DNA from: Streptomyces sp. CB01201
Lineage (GTDB): Bacteria; Actinomycetota; Actinomycetes; Streptomycetales; Streptomycetaceae
NCBI RefSeq assembly: GCF_002803085.1
Contig: NZ_NNBJ01000002.1
Location: 1-64,000 of the forward strand
Direction of reading: 5' to 3'
DNA length: 64,000 nt
Positions 33,149-41,262 of this stretch are shown here, piece by piece (within the stretch, counting starts at the first letter, position 1; the number at the start of each line of letters is the position of its first letter). Position numbers and translations under genes: made by a program. The notes beneath the pieces are model-generated. The model was not told the DNA's origin and made no database searches. It was given only the letters and a program-made list of their open reading frames with translations.

Positions 33149-34411
33149 ATGGCCGATGCACACGACGAAGCGAGACGGATCGGCGAAGTGATCCGCCGGG
33201 CCCGCGTGCTCGCGAAACGCTCCCAGGCGAACGTCGCCGCAACCCTGGGCTACCACCAGTCCAAGGTGAGTCGCCTCGAACAGGGCAAGGGCACCGAGGA
33301 CTCCCGAGTGTTACGCGCGATCGCCCAGGAACTGGGCATCCCGCTGCCCGCCGTCGGCCTCGCCGCCCTCCAGGACGCCAACACCTGCGACCCTGAGACA
33401 GAAGACATGCACCGCCGTACCTTCCTCGCCGCGAGCCTCGCCGCGATCGCGACGCCCACCCCGCCGACCGCAGGCCACCGCGACCTCGTCCACTCCCTCC
33501 TGCCGGGCCCGATCCCACCCGCCAGAGACGGCGCTGAGGACGTCGCCGAGCTGAGCAGCCGGGTCTCCACGGTCCGCCGCCTCTTCTGCACCTGCGACTA
33601 CGCCGAGTTGGAGCGGACCCTGCCGCCGCTGATCACCGACCTCCGCCACGCGGCGCCTGGCTCGGCTGACGCGACGGGGCTGCTGGCCACCGCGTACCAG
33701 ACCTCCGCCAGCCTGCTCCTCAAGCTCAGCGACCACGGCAATGCCTGGCTTGCCGTCGGCCGCGCCATGGCCGAGGCTGAGCGCTGCGGCGACCCGGTCA
33801 TCCTCGCCTCCAGCGTCCGCGTCCACGCCCACCTGCTGGCCCGCGAAAGGCACACCGCCCAGGCCGTCACTCTGGTCCGGCACACCGCCGACCAACTCAC
33901 CGGCGCCTACGACCAGCGCTCCCCGCGTTACCTCGCGGCCCTGGGTTTGCTGCTCCTGCGCGGCGTCACCGCGGCCAGCAGCGGAGGCGACCGCTCTGCG
34001 GCCAAGGACTTCCTGACCGAAGCGACGGACGTAGCCCGCTACGTGGCCTTGGACCGCCCCGACGCCTGGGCCAACTTCAGCCCGACCAACGTCGCGCTGC
34101 ACGCGGTTAGCGCGGCCAATGCTTTCGGCGACGCAGGTGTCGCCCTGGAGACGGCCGGCCCCCTCATGCGCCGCCACATCCCTGCCCCCGAGCGGCGGGC
34201 AGCCCTCTGGGTCGAGGCCGCCCGCGCTTACAACCAGCAAGGCCGCCTCGCCGACGGATACCAGGCCCTCCGCATCGCCGAGAGCTGCGCGGCCCAGGAC
34301 GTCCGTCGCCCGGCCGTCCGCGAATTGGTCGCCGACATGGCCGCCCGCGACCGCCGCCGTACCCTGCCGGAACTGCACCACTTCAGCCGTCAACTGGGAG
34401 TCCCCACGTGA
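33149..34411 (+). CDS. XRE-family regulator with TPR-like C-terminal domain
   Basis: 420 residues. Helix-turn-helix at about 8-65 (IGEVIRRARVLAKRSQANVA, LGYHQSKVSRLEQGKG). A Thr/Pro linker follows, beginning MHRRTFLAASLAAIA, then a helical TPR-like region (LLATAYQTSASLLLKLSDHG and following repeats) that usually senses a small molecule or peptide. ATG 33149 lies 11 bases after AAGGAG; GTG 33140 would be too close. It is divergent from the cargo operon and coupled to a flavoprotein; most likely it controls the operon. Confidence 0.86.
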   Translation: MADAHDEARRIGEVIRRARVLAKRSQANVAATLGYHQSKVSRLEQGKGTEDSRVLRAIAQELGIPLPAVGLAALQDANTCDPETEDMHRRTFLAASLAAIATPTPPTAGHRDLVHSLLPGPIPPARDGAEDVAELSSRVSTVRRLFCTCDYAELERTLPPLITDLRHAAPGSADATGLLATAYQTSASLLLKLSDHGNAWLAVGRAMAEAERCGDPVILASSVRVHAHLLARERHTAQAVTLVRHTADQLTGAYDQRSPRYLAALGLLLLRGVTAASSGGDRSAAKDFLTEATDVARYVALDRPDAWANFSPTNVALHAVSAANAFGDAGVALETAGPLMRRHIPAPERRAALWVEAARAYNQQGRLADGYQALRIAESCAAQDVRRPAVRELVADMAARDRRRTLPELHHFSRQLGVPT

Positions 34412-34968
34412 GCGATCAACCCGACGAGCAGACTACGAAGCCCTTCCTCTACGTCATCGTGTGCGCCTCCGGGATCGCCGGCGATGTCGGGAAGCTGATC
34501 ACCGCGGCTCAGGAGGCCAACTGGGACGTGGGTGTGGTGGCCACTCCGCAGGGCCTCGGCTTCATCGATGCCGAGGCGGTTGAGGCGCAGATCGGGTACC
34601 CGATCCGTTCGGCGTGGCGCTCGCCTGGCGATCCGCGGCCTCTGCCGCCCGCGGACGCCATCGCGGTGGCGCCGGCGACCTTCAACACGATCAACAAATG
34701 GGCGGCAGGGATCTCCGACACCCTCGCGCTGGGCATCCTGTGCGAGGCGCACGGCTTCGGTATTCCAACGGCTGTGCTGCCGTACCTGAACTCGGCCCAG
34801 GCCGCCCACCCCGCGTACAGCCAGAGCCTGGACCGGCTGCGCGAGATGGGCGTCCTCATCGGCTCGTACGAGCCCCACAAACCGAAGGCCGGGGGCGGCG
34901 CCGACCGCTACCGCTGGGAGGAGGCGCTAGAACTGCTCACTCCGGAGCTGCCTGCGGCCCCGCAGTGA
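34408..34968 (+). CDS. Flavoprotein (HFCD family, Dfp/EpiD-like)
   Basis: 186 residues. FMN-binding HFCD fold: LYVIVCASGIAGDVGKLI at the N terminus, VVATPQGLGFID, and the conserved APATFNTINKWAAGISDTL loop corresponding to the PASANT region of phosphopantothenoylcysteine decarboxylases. It could decarboxylate a cysteine-like substrate or only bind flavin. GTG 34408 overlaps the XRE stop (GTGA). Flavoproteins of this type recur beside Streptomyces XRE/ATPase pairs. Confidence 0.86.
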   Translation: MSDQPDEQTTKPFLYVIVCASGIAGDVGKLITAAQEANWDVGVVATPQGLGFIDAEAVEAQIGYPIRSAWRSPGDPRPLPPADAIAVAPATFNTINKWAAGISDTLALGILCEAHGFGIPTAVLPYLNSAQAAHPAYSQSLDRLREMGVLIGSYEPHKPKAGGGADRYRWEEALELLTPELPAAPQ

Positions 34969-35052
34969 CGCCCGTAGCCAACCATGCCCCGACCGTTGGC
35001 GGCCCGGTAGGCGCTGGGGCTGCTCACGCCCAGCGTGTCCGGACGGGGCTCA

Positions 35053-36744
35053 TCATCGGCGTCGTGGCCGGGGCACCCCCTGCACGGGAGCCGGGATGCC
35101 CGCAGCCTGGGTGGGGCGGCGTCGCTTCGCGGCCGGCACGGTGGTCTCGCCGAGGTGGTACAGGCGCCAGACGAGGATGTCGCTGATCGCGTCGGCGCTG
35201 TCCAACTCACGGGAGGCCGCAGCCTTCTGCAACAGGGCGGAGGTGTCGTGGCCGGCGTGCTCAGCTTGGTCGAGGACAGCCGCCAAAGCCGGCCAGCCGG
35301 GCTCTGCCTGGATGCGGTCGGCGAGGTGGGGAAGCACGGACTGGAGCGTCGTGCTGTGCCGCTGCCGGGTACGGACGGGCAACTGCTCGCCGTACGCCCG
35401 CATCATGAGCAACGGCTCGGTGGCGGTCGCCCGGTATGTGGTGCGCAGATGCTCTGCGGCGCGTGCGGCGGCTTCGGCCTGCTGGGCGTGGCCGCGTGCG
35501 GCGTGCCAGCGCGCAGCGGCGATCACGGCCAGGATCAGAACGTCCAGTACGAGGGCAGTGGTGGTCAGCTCCGGTCCGTGCCCCCGAGAGGTGCCGGAAT
35601 GGGCGATCTGGCGGGCTGCCCGCCGCAGCGCATACATCTCCGCTTCATGAGCCCGGATGTACGAGCGGGTCGCCCGCTCGAAGGCACGGGCCGCAGTACG
35701 CAGCTCCTCGCGCGCCGGTCCGGATGAAGTCTGGGCCAAAGCGTCAAGCACCTCACCGACACCGACGAGCTGGGCGGCCACGACCGGATCGTCCCCCGCG
35801 ACGATCACAACCAGGGCGCCGTCGGTGGCTTCGGTCGCGAAGCGGCGGGCACGGGCCGAGGCCGAGCTGTCCCCCTGACCCAGCACGGCCGGGGGCTCGG
35901 GCATGTCGGGGGTGGCTGTGAGGCGCTTGCGGATGCGAGGCAGGGAAAGGTCAGGGGCGAGTTTGGAGCCGGAATACCAAATGGGCTCCTGCTCGCCGTT
36001 CACGTCGCCGGGCAGGCCAACCTTGTAGCCGAGCGTGTCACCGGACGGTGCCAGACGCTTGTCGATCAGTACGCCTGCGGTGACGAGCCGGTCGAAGAAC
36101 TCCTGCTCGTCGGCGGCACCGGCGAGGGCCTGGCGGACGTGTTCGCGCAACAGGTCGCGGGAGGCGGCCTGCTGGCCGAGGCGTTCGGCCTTGTGGCGTT
36201 CGGCTCTGGTGGCGCGCTTGGCAGCGGTGCCATCACCGGCGGCGACACGGTGAAGGTTGTAGTCGGCCTCGATGCGGCGGGCTTCTGTCTGGGCGCGCCG
36301 GCCGGAGCGGTGATGGTCGGGCTTGCGGCCGTCCTCGCGGACGAGGGTGGCGACGATGTGGATGTGGTCGTCGGCGTGCCGCACGGCGGCCCAACGGCAG
36401 CCGGCGCCGTCGCCAGGGTCGATGCCGGTGGCCGCGACGATGCGGCGGGCGATGGTCGCCCAGTTTTCGTCGGTGAGGACCGGGTCGTCGGGGGCGGCGC
36501 GGACCGAGCAGTGCCAGACGTGCTGGGCGGGGCGCTGGTCGGCGTCGATGAGATGGAGGGGTTGGTCGAGGAGGTCCCGAAGCGTGGTGAGGGTGGCTGC
36601 CTGGTCGCGGCCGGGGTCGGGGGCGGTCCCGTCGAAGGAGGCGACCAGGTGCGGATCGACGTGTTCCTCCTTGGTGCCCTTGCCGTAGAGGTAGTTGAGC
36701 AGCCCATAGATGCTGTTGCCCTGCTTGTGGATGCTGGGGATCAC
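35053..36744 (-). CDS. Relaxase/mobilization nuclease
   Basis: 563 residues. The N-terminal relaxase domain starts VIPSIHKQGNSIYGLLNYLY and has the HUH-type metal motif RHADDHIHIVAT near residue 130; a catalytic Tyr is expected in the YGLLNYLYG segment. It would nick the element at oriT and lead the strand into a recipient. The middle part is charged and helical, and one hydrophobic segment (LVLDVLILAVIAAARW) lies near residue 410. GTG 36744 with GAGG upstream overlaps the MobC stop (GTGA). Confidence 0.88.
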   Translation of the reverse strand: MIPSIHKQGNSIYGLLNYLYGKGTKEEHVDPHLVASFDGTAPDPGRDQAATLTTLRDLLDQPLHLIDADQRPAQHVWHCSVRAAPDDPVLTDENWATIARRIVAATGIDPGDGAGCRWAAVRHADDHIHIVATLVREDGRKPDHHRSGRRAQTEARRIEADYNLHRVAAGDGTAAKRATRAERHKAERLGQQAASRDLLREHVRQALAGAADEQEFFDRLVTAGVLIDKRLAPSGDTLGYKVGLPGDVNGEQEPIWYSGSKLAPDLSLPRIRKRLTATPDMPEPPAVLGQGDSSASARARRFATEATDGALVVIVAGDDPVVAAQLVGVGEVLDALAQTSSGPAREELRTAARAFERATRSYIRAHEAEMYALRRAARQIAHSGTSRGHGPELTTTALVLDVLILAVIAAARWHAARGHAQQAEAAARAAEHLRTTYRATATEPLLMMRAYGEQLPVRTRQRHSTTLQSVLPHLADRIQAEPGWPALAAVLDQAEHAGHDTSALLQKAAASRELDSADAISDILVWRLYHLGETTVPAAKRRRPTQAAGIPAPVQGVPRPRRR

Positions 36745-37427
36745 GCGGCCTCGTCGAACTGGTCCCGGGCCGGATGCGGCTGGGTGGGAGGGCTGCCTCC
36801 CTCGAGAGCGGCGATGAAGAGTTCGATGGCGGTGTCGACCCGGGTGCGTGTGGCGAGCATCCGGTCGACGTCGTCGTCGAGCTGGGTGGGCTGCCCGCCA
36901 AAGTTCAGGGCCTTGGCGGTCTGATTGAGCAGGTTGCCGCCCTGGGTCAGAGCCCTGCGGGCGGCGAAGAGTTCGGACAGGATCGCTCGGTTGTCGGCGA
37001 TCGCTGCGGTGACGTCGGTGATGCGGGTGAGGTCGCGGGCGGCGGCGAGGCCGGCGTGGGCGAGGAATCCGGCCACGGACAGCTTCACTGCCTTCGCGCC
37101 GGACTCGATCAGTGCTTTCTCGGTCTTGCTGAGGCGCACGCTGACAGCGGGACGCTGCTTCTTCTGTCGAGGGCGGCTGCGCGGCTTGCCGGGTGCGGGG
37201 GACTGCGGGCGCTGGGCCTGCTCGTCCGGCTGCGATCCGCCCTCGGTCACAGCCTTCCCGTCCGGCGCCCCCTGGCGCTGGACGGGCCCCGCCACCCCCG
37301 GGGTGGGGCCGGGTTGGGGCGCTCCCCCAGCGGGGGAGTGTCCCAACCTCCAACTTGCTCCCGCTGTGACAGGGGTAGTGGGCATCTCCTGGTGGAGGGT
37401 GGGGAGTTCGTGGTACGGGTCGTGCAT
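36741..37427 (-). CDS. MobC-like relaxosome protein
   Basis: 228 residues. About the first 110 are Pro/Gln/Arg-rich and low-complexity. The MobC domain follows: AVSVRLSKTEKALIESGAK, SVAGFLAHAGLAAARDL and LTQGGNLLNQTAKALNFGG. MobC proteins bind oriT and open it for the relaxase. The ATG at 37427 has GGAG close by. Coupled to the relaxase; oriT is probably just upstream (37428-37507). Confidence 0.82.
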   Translation of the reverse strand: MHDPYHELPTLHQEMPTTPVTAGASWRLGHSPAGGAPQPGPTPGVAGPVQRQGAPDGKAVTEGGSQPDEQAQRPQSPAPGKPRSRPRQKKQRPAVSVRLSKTEKALIESGAKAVKLSVAGFLAHAGLAAARDLTRITDVTAAIADNRAILSELFAARRALTQGGNLLNQTAKALNFGGQPTQLDDDVDRMLATRTRVDTAIELFIAALEGGSPPTQPHPARDQFDEAA

Positions 37428-37507
37428 GAGTCTCCATGTCGGGGTGTGGCTGGTGGGGGAGTCGCTGGGTGAGGCGCTCGTGTGGATCTGCAGCTGTACT
37501 GCGGGGC

Positions 37508-38860
37508 TCAGTTGGTGGCGGCGGCTTTCAGTTCGGTCTTGATGGCGCGGACGATAGCGCCGGCGTCGTCGCTGGCGACGGTGTATCCCTCGCCGCGCAC
37601 GGTCTCCTCCAGGAGGTCGCGGGTAAGGCGTCCGGACTCGTTGAGCAGGCGGTGAGCGTGGGCGCGAAGGATCTCGTCGGTGGCGCGCGGTTTGCGGCCC
37701 GTCTGCTTCGGCTCCAGCGGTGTCTTCTCGCCCGGTTCGTTGCCTGAGCCGTCGCCCGGATTGGGCCCGCTGCCCGCGGGCGTCGGCTTCTCGTGTTGCG
37801 GGCGGACTGCCGGGTTCGGGCCGGGCTCGGGATGTGGGCGGGCTGCCCGCTCGGGTTGCTCGTCGCCCGGATCTGCTGGGTGCGGGCAGGGCCTGTCGTC
37901 TGCCCGCCCAGCAATGCCCGGTCGTTCGGCGGGGTCTGCCCGCGGGCGGGTGTGCTGGGATGCGGGCGGGCTGGCGAGCTGCGGGGCGGGCGTGGTCCAG
38001 CGCGGGGCCAGGTCGATGGTGGCCAGGGCGGCGGCTTGGCGGCGGGTGGCGAGTCGGCGCAGCAGAAGCTGGTCCAGGTGCCGGTCGCTGTCGATGCCGG
38101 AGCGGGCGAGGGCTTTGGACAGGCGGCGTACGGTGTGTCGGCCCGCCCGCTCGGTGCGCTGGGCGGGTGTCATGTCGGCGAGGCGGGCAGCGAGGGCAAC
38201 GGCCTGCTGCATCGCCCGCTCGCGGATGATCTGGGCGGCGCCCTGGTCCTGTTCGACGATGCCGAGGCTGGCGAGGAGGCGCTCGCGGGCTTGTCGGGCG
38301 ACCACGGCGGCGAGTCCACGAGAGGCAGCCTCTGGTGTGCGCTGGCGCAGCTCGATGCCCATGGCCAGGTGCCACAGGACTGCGGCCATCAGTGGGCCGG
38401 TGAAGGCGCGCATGGTGCCGCCGACGGGGCCGAACTCTGCGTAGGCGGGGATGGCCTGCATGGCGGTGATGACCCAGACCATGGTTCCGGGCAGGCCAGC
38501 GGCGCGTCGGGGCCCGTGCAGGTTCTGGCGGGCCATCAAGGCCATCGCGAACAGGGTCAGTTCGGCGGCGGCGAACATTACGGTCCGCTCGGTGGTGTTG
38601 CGCATGGCGAGGTAGTCGGCGGCGAACCGCCAGCTGGTGTCGGCGCTGCAGATGGTGCACACCACGGCAGACACGGCAGACACGACGACCGCGGTCGAGT
38701 GGCGCCGCTGACGCTCATGGGGGCGGCGCTGGCTGCGCTTGGCCAGCAGGCCCGTGATCAGCGCGCCGACCGCGAGGGCCAGAACGGCGAGCGGCAGCGT
38801 GGTGCCGGACCCGGACGGCAATGCTGAGACGGCGAGTGGAGGGATAGCGGCAGAGGGCAT
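37508..38860 (-). CDS. DUF2637 membrane protein
   Basis: 450 residues. Four hydrophobic segments in the first 170 residues (LPLAVLALAVGALITGLLA, TAVVVSAVSAVVCTICSAD, VMFAAAELTLFAMALMA, MVWVITAMQAIPAY), then a helical cytosolic part and a Pro/Gly-rich linker (about 285-380), ending in a helix-turn-helix-like tail (ILRAHAHRLLNESGRLTRDL). DUF2637 proteins are typical of actinomycete plasmids and integrative elements; a role in spread or replication control is assumed, not shown. Confidence 0.8.
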   Translation of the reverse strand: MPSAAIPPLAVSALPSGSGTTLPLAVLALAVGALITGLLAKRSQRRPHERQRRHSTAVVVSAVSAVVCTICSADTSWRFAADYLAMRNTTERTVMFAAAELTLFAMALMARQNLHGPRRAAGLPGTMVWVITAMQAIPAYAEFGPVGGTMRAFTGPLMAAVLWHLAMGIELRQRTPEAASRGLAAVVARQARERLLASLGIVEQDQGAAQIIRERAMQQAVALAARLADMTPAQRTERAGRHTVRRLSKALARSGIDSDRHLDQLLLRRLATRRQAAALATIDLAPRWTTPAPQLASPPASQHTRPRADPAERPGIAGRADDRPCPHPADPGDEQPERAARPHPEPGPNPAVRPQHEKPTPAGSGPNPGDGSGNEPGEKTPLEPKQTGRKPRATDEILRAHAHRLLNESGRLTRDLLEETVRGEGYTVASDDAGAIVRAIKTELKAAATN

Positions 38861-38972
38861 AGGCAGGTACTCCGAGGGGGGCGTCGCGCGCCGGTGGGCG
38901 AGGGCCGGGTGCGTACGGACGAGGAAAGGGGAGGGAGGAGCCAGGCCGCGGCGAGGGCCGCAGGGCCGGTTG

Positions 38973-39665
38973 TTACGCGGTGGGCTGTCGCCTGCGGTCG
39001 GGGCCGGTGAGGATGACGCGCTGGGTCATCTCGGCGAGGCGGGAGGCGACGCGGTCGCCGACTGCGCCGCGCAGGGCGTCGATCGGCAGGTTGGTGGTGA
39101 TCAGGGTCGGGAGCCTCTCGGTGTAGCGGCGGTCGATGAGCCGGTACGTCAGCTCCTCGGTCCACTCCGAGTGCTTGGCCGCGCCGAGGTCGTCCAGGAT
39201 CAGCAGCGGGCAGCGGGAGAGGGTGGCCAAGTCCCTTTCGGGGTCGTGGCCCTGGCGGGGGCGCAGGCGGGCGTACAGGTCAGGGGTGTTGACGGCCTCC
39301 CAGCGCAGCCGCACTCCGGCGCCGAGCAGGGAGCGCACCGCGCCGTACGCCTGGTGTGTCTTGCCGGTCCCGGTGGGGCCGGCAAGCAACAGCGACGGAC
39401 CGAGCGCAATGCCCCGGGTGCCGCTGGGGCCCGGCCGGGCGGCACGGGCGATCTCATCCACCCACGCGGTGACCTGAGGATGGTCGGCAAAGGCGCGTTG
39501 GTAGCGAGCAGGGATGCGGGCGGCGGCCAGCTCCAGCGCGGTCACCGGCCCGTCGGACACGTCGATGGGATCGGCTGCGGGGTCGATGCCGCGCCCGGCG
39601 AGGATCGCTTCGAGGCGGCCTGCCAGCGCGCCGACGCGTTGCGGTTCGCGGAGGGCTGTGGTCAC
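38973..39665 (-). CDS. DnaC/IstB-like ATPase, helicase loader
   Basis: 230 residues, AAA+ fold: Walker A LLLAGPTGTGKTHQAYG, Walker B CPLLILDDLGAA, sensor LPTLITTNLP and an Arg finger region VGDRVASRLAEM. It would load the host DnaB helicase at the element origin. The GTG start at 39665 overlaps the stop of the replication initiator (GTGA), the arrangement of phage O/P-type gene pairs. Confidence 0.86.
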   Translation of the reverse strand: MTTALREPQRVGALAGRLEAILAGRGIDPAADPIDVSDGPVTALELAAARIPARYQRAFADHPQVTAWVDEIARAARPGPSGTRGIALGPSLLLAGPTGTGKTHQAYGAVRSLLGAGVRLRWEAVNTPDLYARLRPRQGHDPERDLATLSRCPLLILDDLGAAKHSEWTEELTYRLIDRRYTERLPTLITTNLPIDALRGAVGDRVASRLAEMTQRVILTGPDRRRQPTA

Positions 39666-40627
39666 AGCGCGCCCCCGTAAGCGGCCTCGACGTCGTCGGG
39701 GGCGGGGTTTGTCCACGTCCTGTGGACGGTGGAACCGGCACTGCCTGGTGCGGAGTTCATGGCCTCGTTGACCAGGCTCGGCAGCACGCTGGCGTTCAGG
39801 CCCTTTGTGCGCAGCCGCTCCAGCCCCATCCGGATGTGGCCGGGGGCGATCTCCTCGCGGAGCAGCTTGGCGACCTCCTTGCCGAGGTGCCCGAGTACGG
39901 CGTTGGGCGGGCGGTGGGAGCAGGCGGCGACGTACTCGCCCACCAAATCCTTGGCCGACACCAAACCCGAACCGGAGTCGGCGTCCTGTGCGGGACGCGA
40001 GGTGGTGTGGCGCGCGGGGGCGCTTGCGCCTCCCAACGGAGTAGATCCTAGATCCAGGATCCTAGGTCCTAGATCCGGACCGTGAGGATTCACGGCACCC
40101 TCCGTGCGTCCCCCCTGCGGCTGCGGTGAGGGCTCACTGAATTGCGCCTGACCTGCGATTTCGTGATTCACGGCCGACTCCTGCGGATCGCGGGAGCCCT
40201 CACGGCCTCTTCCGTGAGGGCTCACGGCAGGCTCACGTACGGCGTCGTGAGCCCGCACTGCGACGCCGGCGGACCGGCCGCCCTGGTGGCGCGGGCAGTG
40301 CGGGTGGCGGCTCCCGCTGGGCCGGTTGATCTTCTGGTGTTTGGCCCAGGTGACGATGTGCAAGTACCGCTTGCCGTCCTCGCCTTCGTACCGGCAGATC
40401 AGCCCGGCGCCGTCGAGCTGGTTGAGGTCGTCCTCGACCTCCAGCGGGCCGTGTTCGGGGCGCAGGGCCCACAGGGCGCCGGTGATGACGGCGGCCTGGT
40501 CGCGGAAGCGCCCGTGGTCGTCGGCCTGGGTGAGCAGGCCGAAGAAGGTCCGCTCGGCGGTCACGCTGACCGCGGCGAGCGACTCGGAGATGAACGCCTC
40601 GGGCTTGATGGTGCGGATGCGCGCCAT
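39662..40627 (-). CDS. Replication initiator-like protein with repeat-rich centre
   Basis: 321 residues. The first 95 residues form a winged-helix-like domain (ARIRTIKPEAFISESLAAVS, TFFGLLTQADDHGRFRDQAA) found in actinophage and plasmid replication proteins. The centre (about 125-215) is low-complexity and is encoded by palindromic repeats. The C-terminal part (LVGEYVAACSHRPPNAVLGH and following) is DnaD/loader-like. ATG 40627 begins two bases after a 30-codon leader frame. The gene order, initiator then DnaC-like loader, resembles lambda O-P, and the repeats may be the origin. Confidence 0.8.
   Translation of the reverse strand: MARIRTIKPEAFISESLAAVSVTAERTFFGLLTQADDHGRFRDQAAVITGALWALRPEHGPLEVEDDLNQLDGAGLICRYEGEDGKRYLHIVTWAKHQKINRPSGSRHPHCPRHQGGRSAGVAVRAHDAVREPAVSPHGRGREGSRDPQESAVNHEIAGQAQFSEPSPQPQGGRTEGAVNPHGPDLGPRILDLGSTPLGGASAPARHTTSRPAQDADSGSGLVSAKDLVGEYVAACSHRPPNAVLGHLGKEVAKLLREEIAPGHIRMGLERLRTKGLNASVLPSLVNEAMNSAPGSAGSTVHRTWTNPAPDDVEAAYGGAL
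40041..40079. repeat. CTAGATCC repeats beside the origin candidate
   Basis: Several overlapping copies of (C)TAGATCC and its partial inverse (GGATCCTAGG) within 39 bases, adjacent to the palindromic iterons in the initiator gene and locally less GC-rich. Confidence 0.6.
40080..40253. repeat. Palindromic iterons inside the initiator gene; candidate origin
   Basis: At least six copies of a CCGTGAGG-CTCACGG type palindrome or its half: 40080-40095, 40126-40137, 40162-40172, a half at 40194-40205, a perfect 16-base palindrome 40212-40227, and an inverted pair 40230-40237/40246-40253. The coding sequence tolerates them as a low-complexity linker. Confidence 0.7.
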
Positions 40628-40629
40628 GC

Positions 40630-40722
40630 CTATCGCCCCGCCTTCGGGGAGAAGGCCGGCAAGGTGGCGGGGCTGGTGGACGGGTGTGCGAGTAGTGCCG
40701 TGATGGCCCTACTGTGGGGCAT
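40630..40722 (-). CDS. 30-codon leader peptide upstream of the replication initiator
   Basis: A short frame starting at ATG 40720-40722 with GGGAGG seven bases upstream, ending TAG at 40630-40632, two bases before the initiator ATG. The peptide begins MPHSRAITALLAHP and is Pro/Ala-rich. The initiator itself has no ribosome site of its own outside this frame, so translation is probably coupled through the leader. No conservation data are available. Confidence 0.5.
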   Translation of the reverse strand: MPHSRAITALLAHPSTSPATLPAFSPKAGR

Positions 40723-40802
40723 AGAGGTTCCTCCCACGGTGGCGTGCGACCGCCACCGCTCAGTCGTTCAGATGCGGGCGATTTCGGTAGGGGACTCGTT
40801 GG

Positions 40803-40829
40803 CCCCGGCGTTGGCGCGCCGGGGTTTTT
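40803..40829 (+). terminator. Plus-strand hairpin with T-run upstream of the replication genes
   Basis: 8 bp GC stem (40803-40810 with 40817-40824) followed by TTTTT. It would end a plus-strand transcript, although no plus-strand gene lies before it. Confidence 0.55.
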
Positions 40830-41127
40830 CTTGCGCTCTGGGCCGTGACCGGGCGTATGGCCAACACAGCCACATCCGCCTGGTAGAAGTCCAGCATTCC
40901 GCCGAAGAAGCAAACAGCTCACGGCGAACGCCCCCTGTGGTAGACGAAAAGGGTAGACCCGAAATCCCGGTTGCCGAAATAGCGCGACGAAAATGGGGCA
41001 AAGGGCAAAGCCTCGGAAGGGTGCGATCCAGGGTTCCGTCGCATACCGCCCGACGTGTTGACGTGCTGGTCGCACGCCTCGGAGGCCCCATGATTCGACC
41101 ACGGCCGCCACTCTCGGGCTCAGTGAT

Positions 41128-41156
41128 TTGGTCAACGGCAAATTAGTGTCTATGTT
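41128..41156 (+). promoter_or_regulatory. Promoter candidate for the XRE repressor
   Basis: TTGGTC (41128-41133), 17-base spacer, TATGTT (41151-41156). The -10 box is inside the left arm of the CTATGTTGCGCC inverted repeat. Confidence 0.55.
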
Positions 41157-41205
41157 GCGCCCTGCGCATTCGCCAGGGGTAGGGAACCTGACAACAAAGC
41201 GGCGC

Positions 41206-41234
41206 AACATAGCAGCAGATCGCCGGTTACCGAA
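41206..41234 (-). promoter_or_regulatory. Promoter candidate for the replication operon
   Basis: On the minus strand TTCGGT, 17-base spacer, TATGTT (41206-41211), with the -10 box inside the right arm of the same inverted repeat. Confidence 0.45.
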
Positions 41235-41244
41235 ACCGGCGATC
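41218..41244. promoter_or_regulatory. 11 bp inverted repeat, operator or leader hairpin
   Basis: GATCGCCGGTT (41218-41228) pairs with 41234-41244; 5-base loop; ends 18 bases before the XRE start codon. Confidence 0.6.
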
Positions 41245-41262
41245 CAGAGCTACAACTGACGC

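Larger units (their letters stand above)
40723..41262. promoter_or_regulatory. Control region between replication operon and XRE repressor
   Basis: 540 bases without a convincing gene. It holds the plus-strand terminator at 40803, a long middle part of lower GC, a facing pair of promoter-like boxes with a 12 bp inverted repeat (41150-41161 with 41201-41212), and a hairpin just before the XRE gene. Open frames here have no recognisable product. Confidence 0.6.

Noticed and set aside
40080..40253. CRISPR array
   Set aside because: The repeats are short palindromes with irregular spacing inside a coding gene; there are no spacers of constant length and no cas genes in the window.
40142..41146. 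334-codon plus-strand frame over the replication control region
   Set aside because: It is antisense to the initiator gene in its first half and has no recognisable domain; the region is better explained by leader, terminator and promoters.
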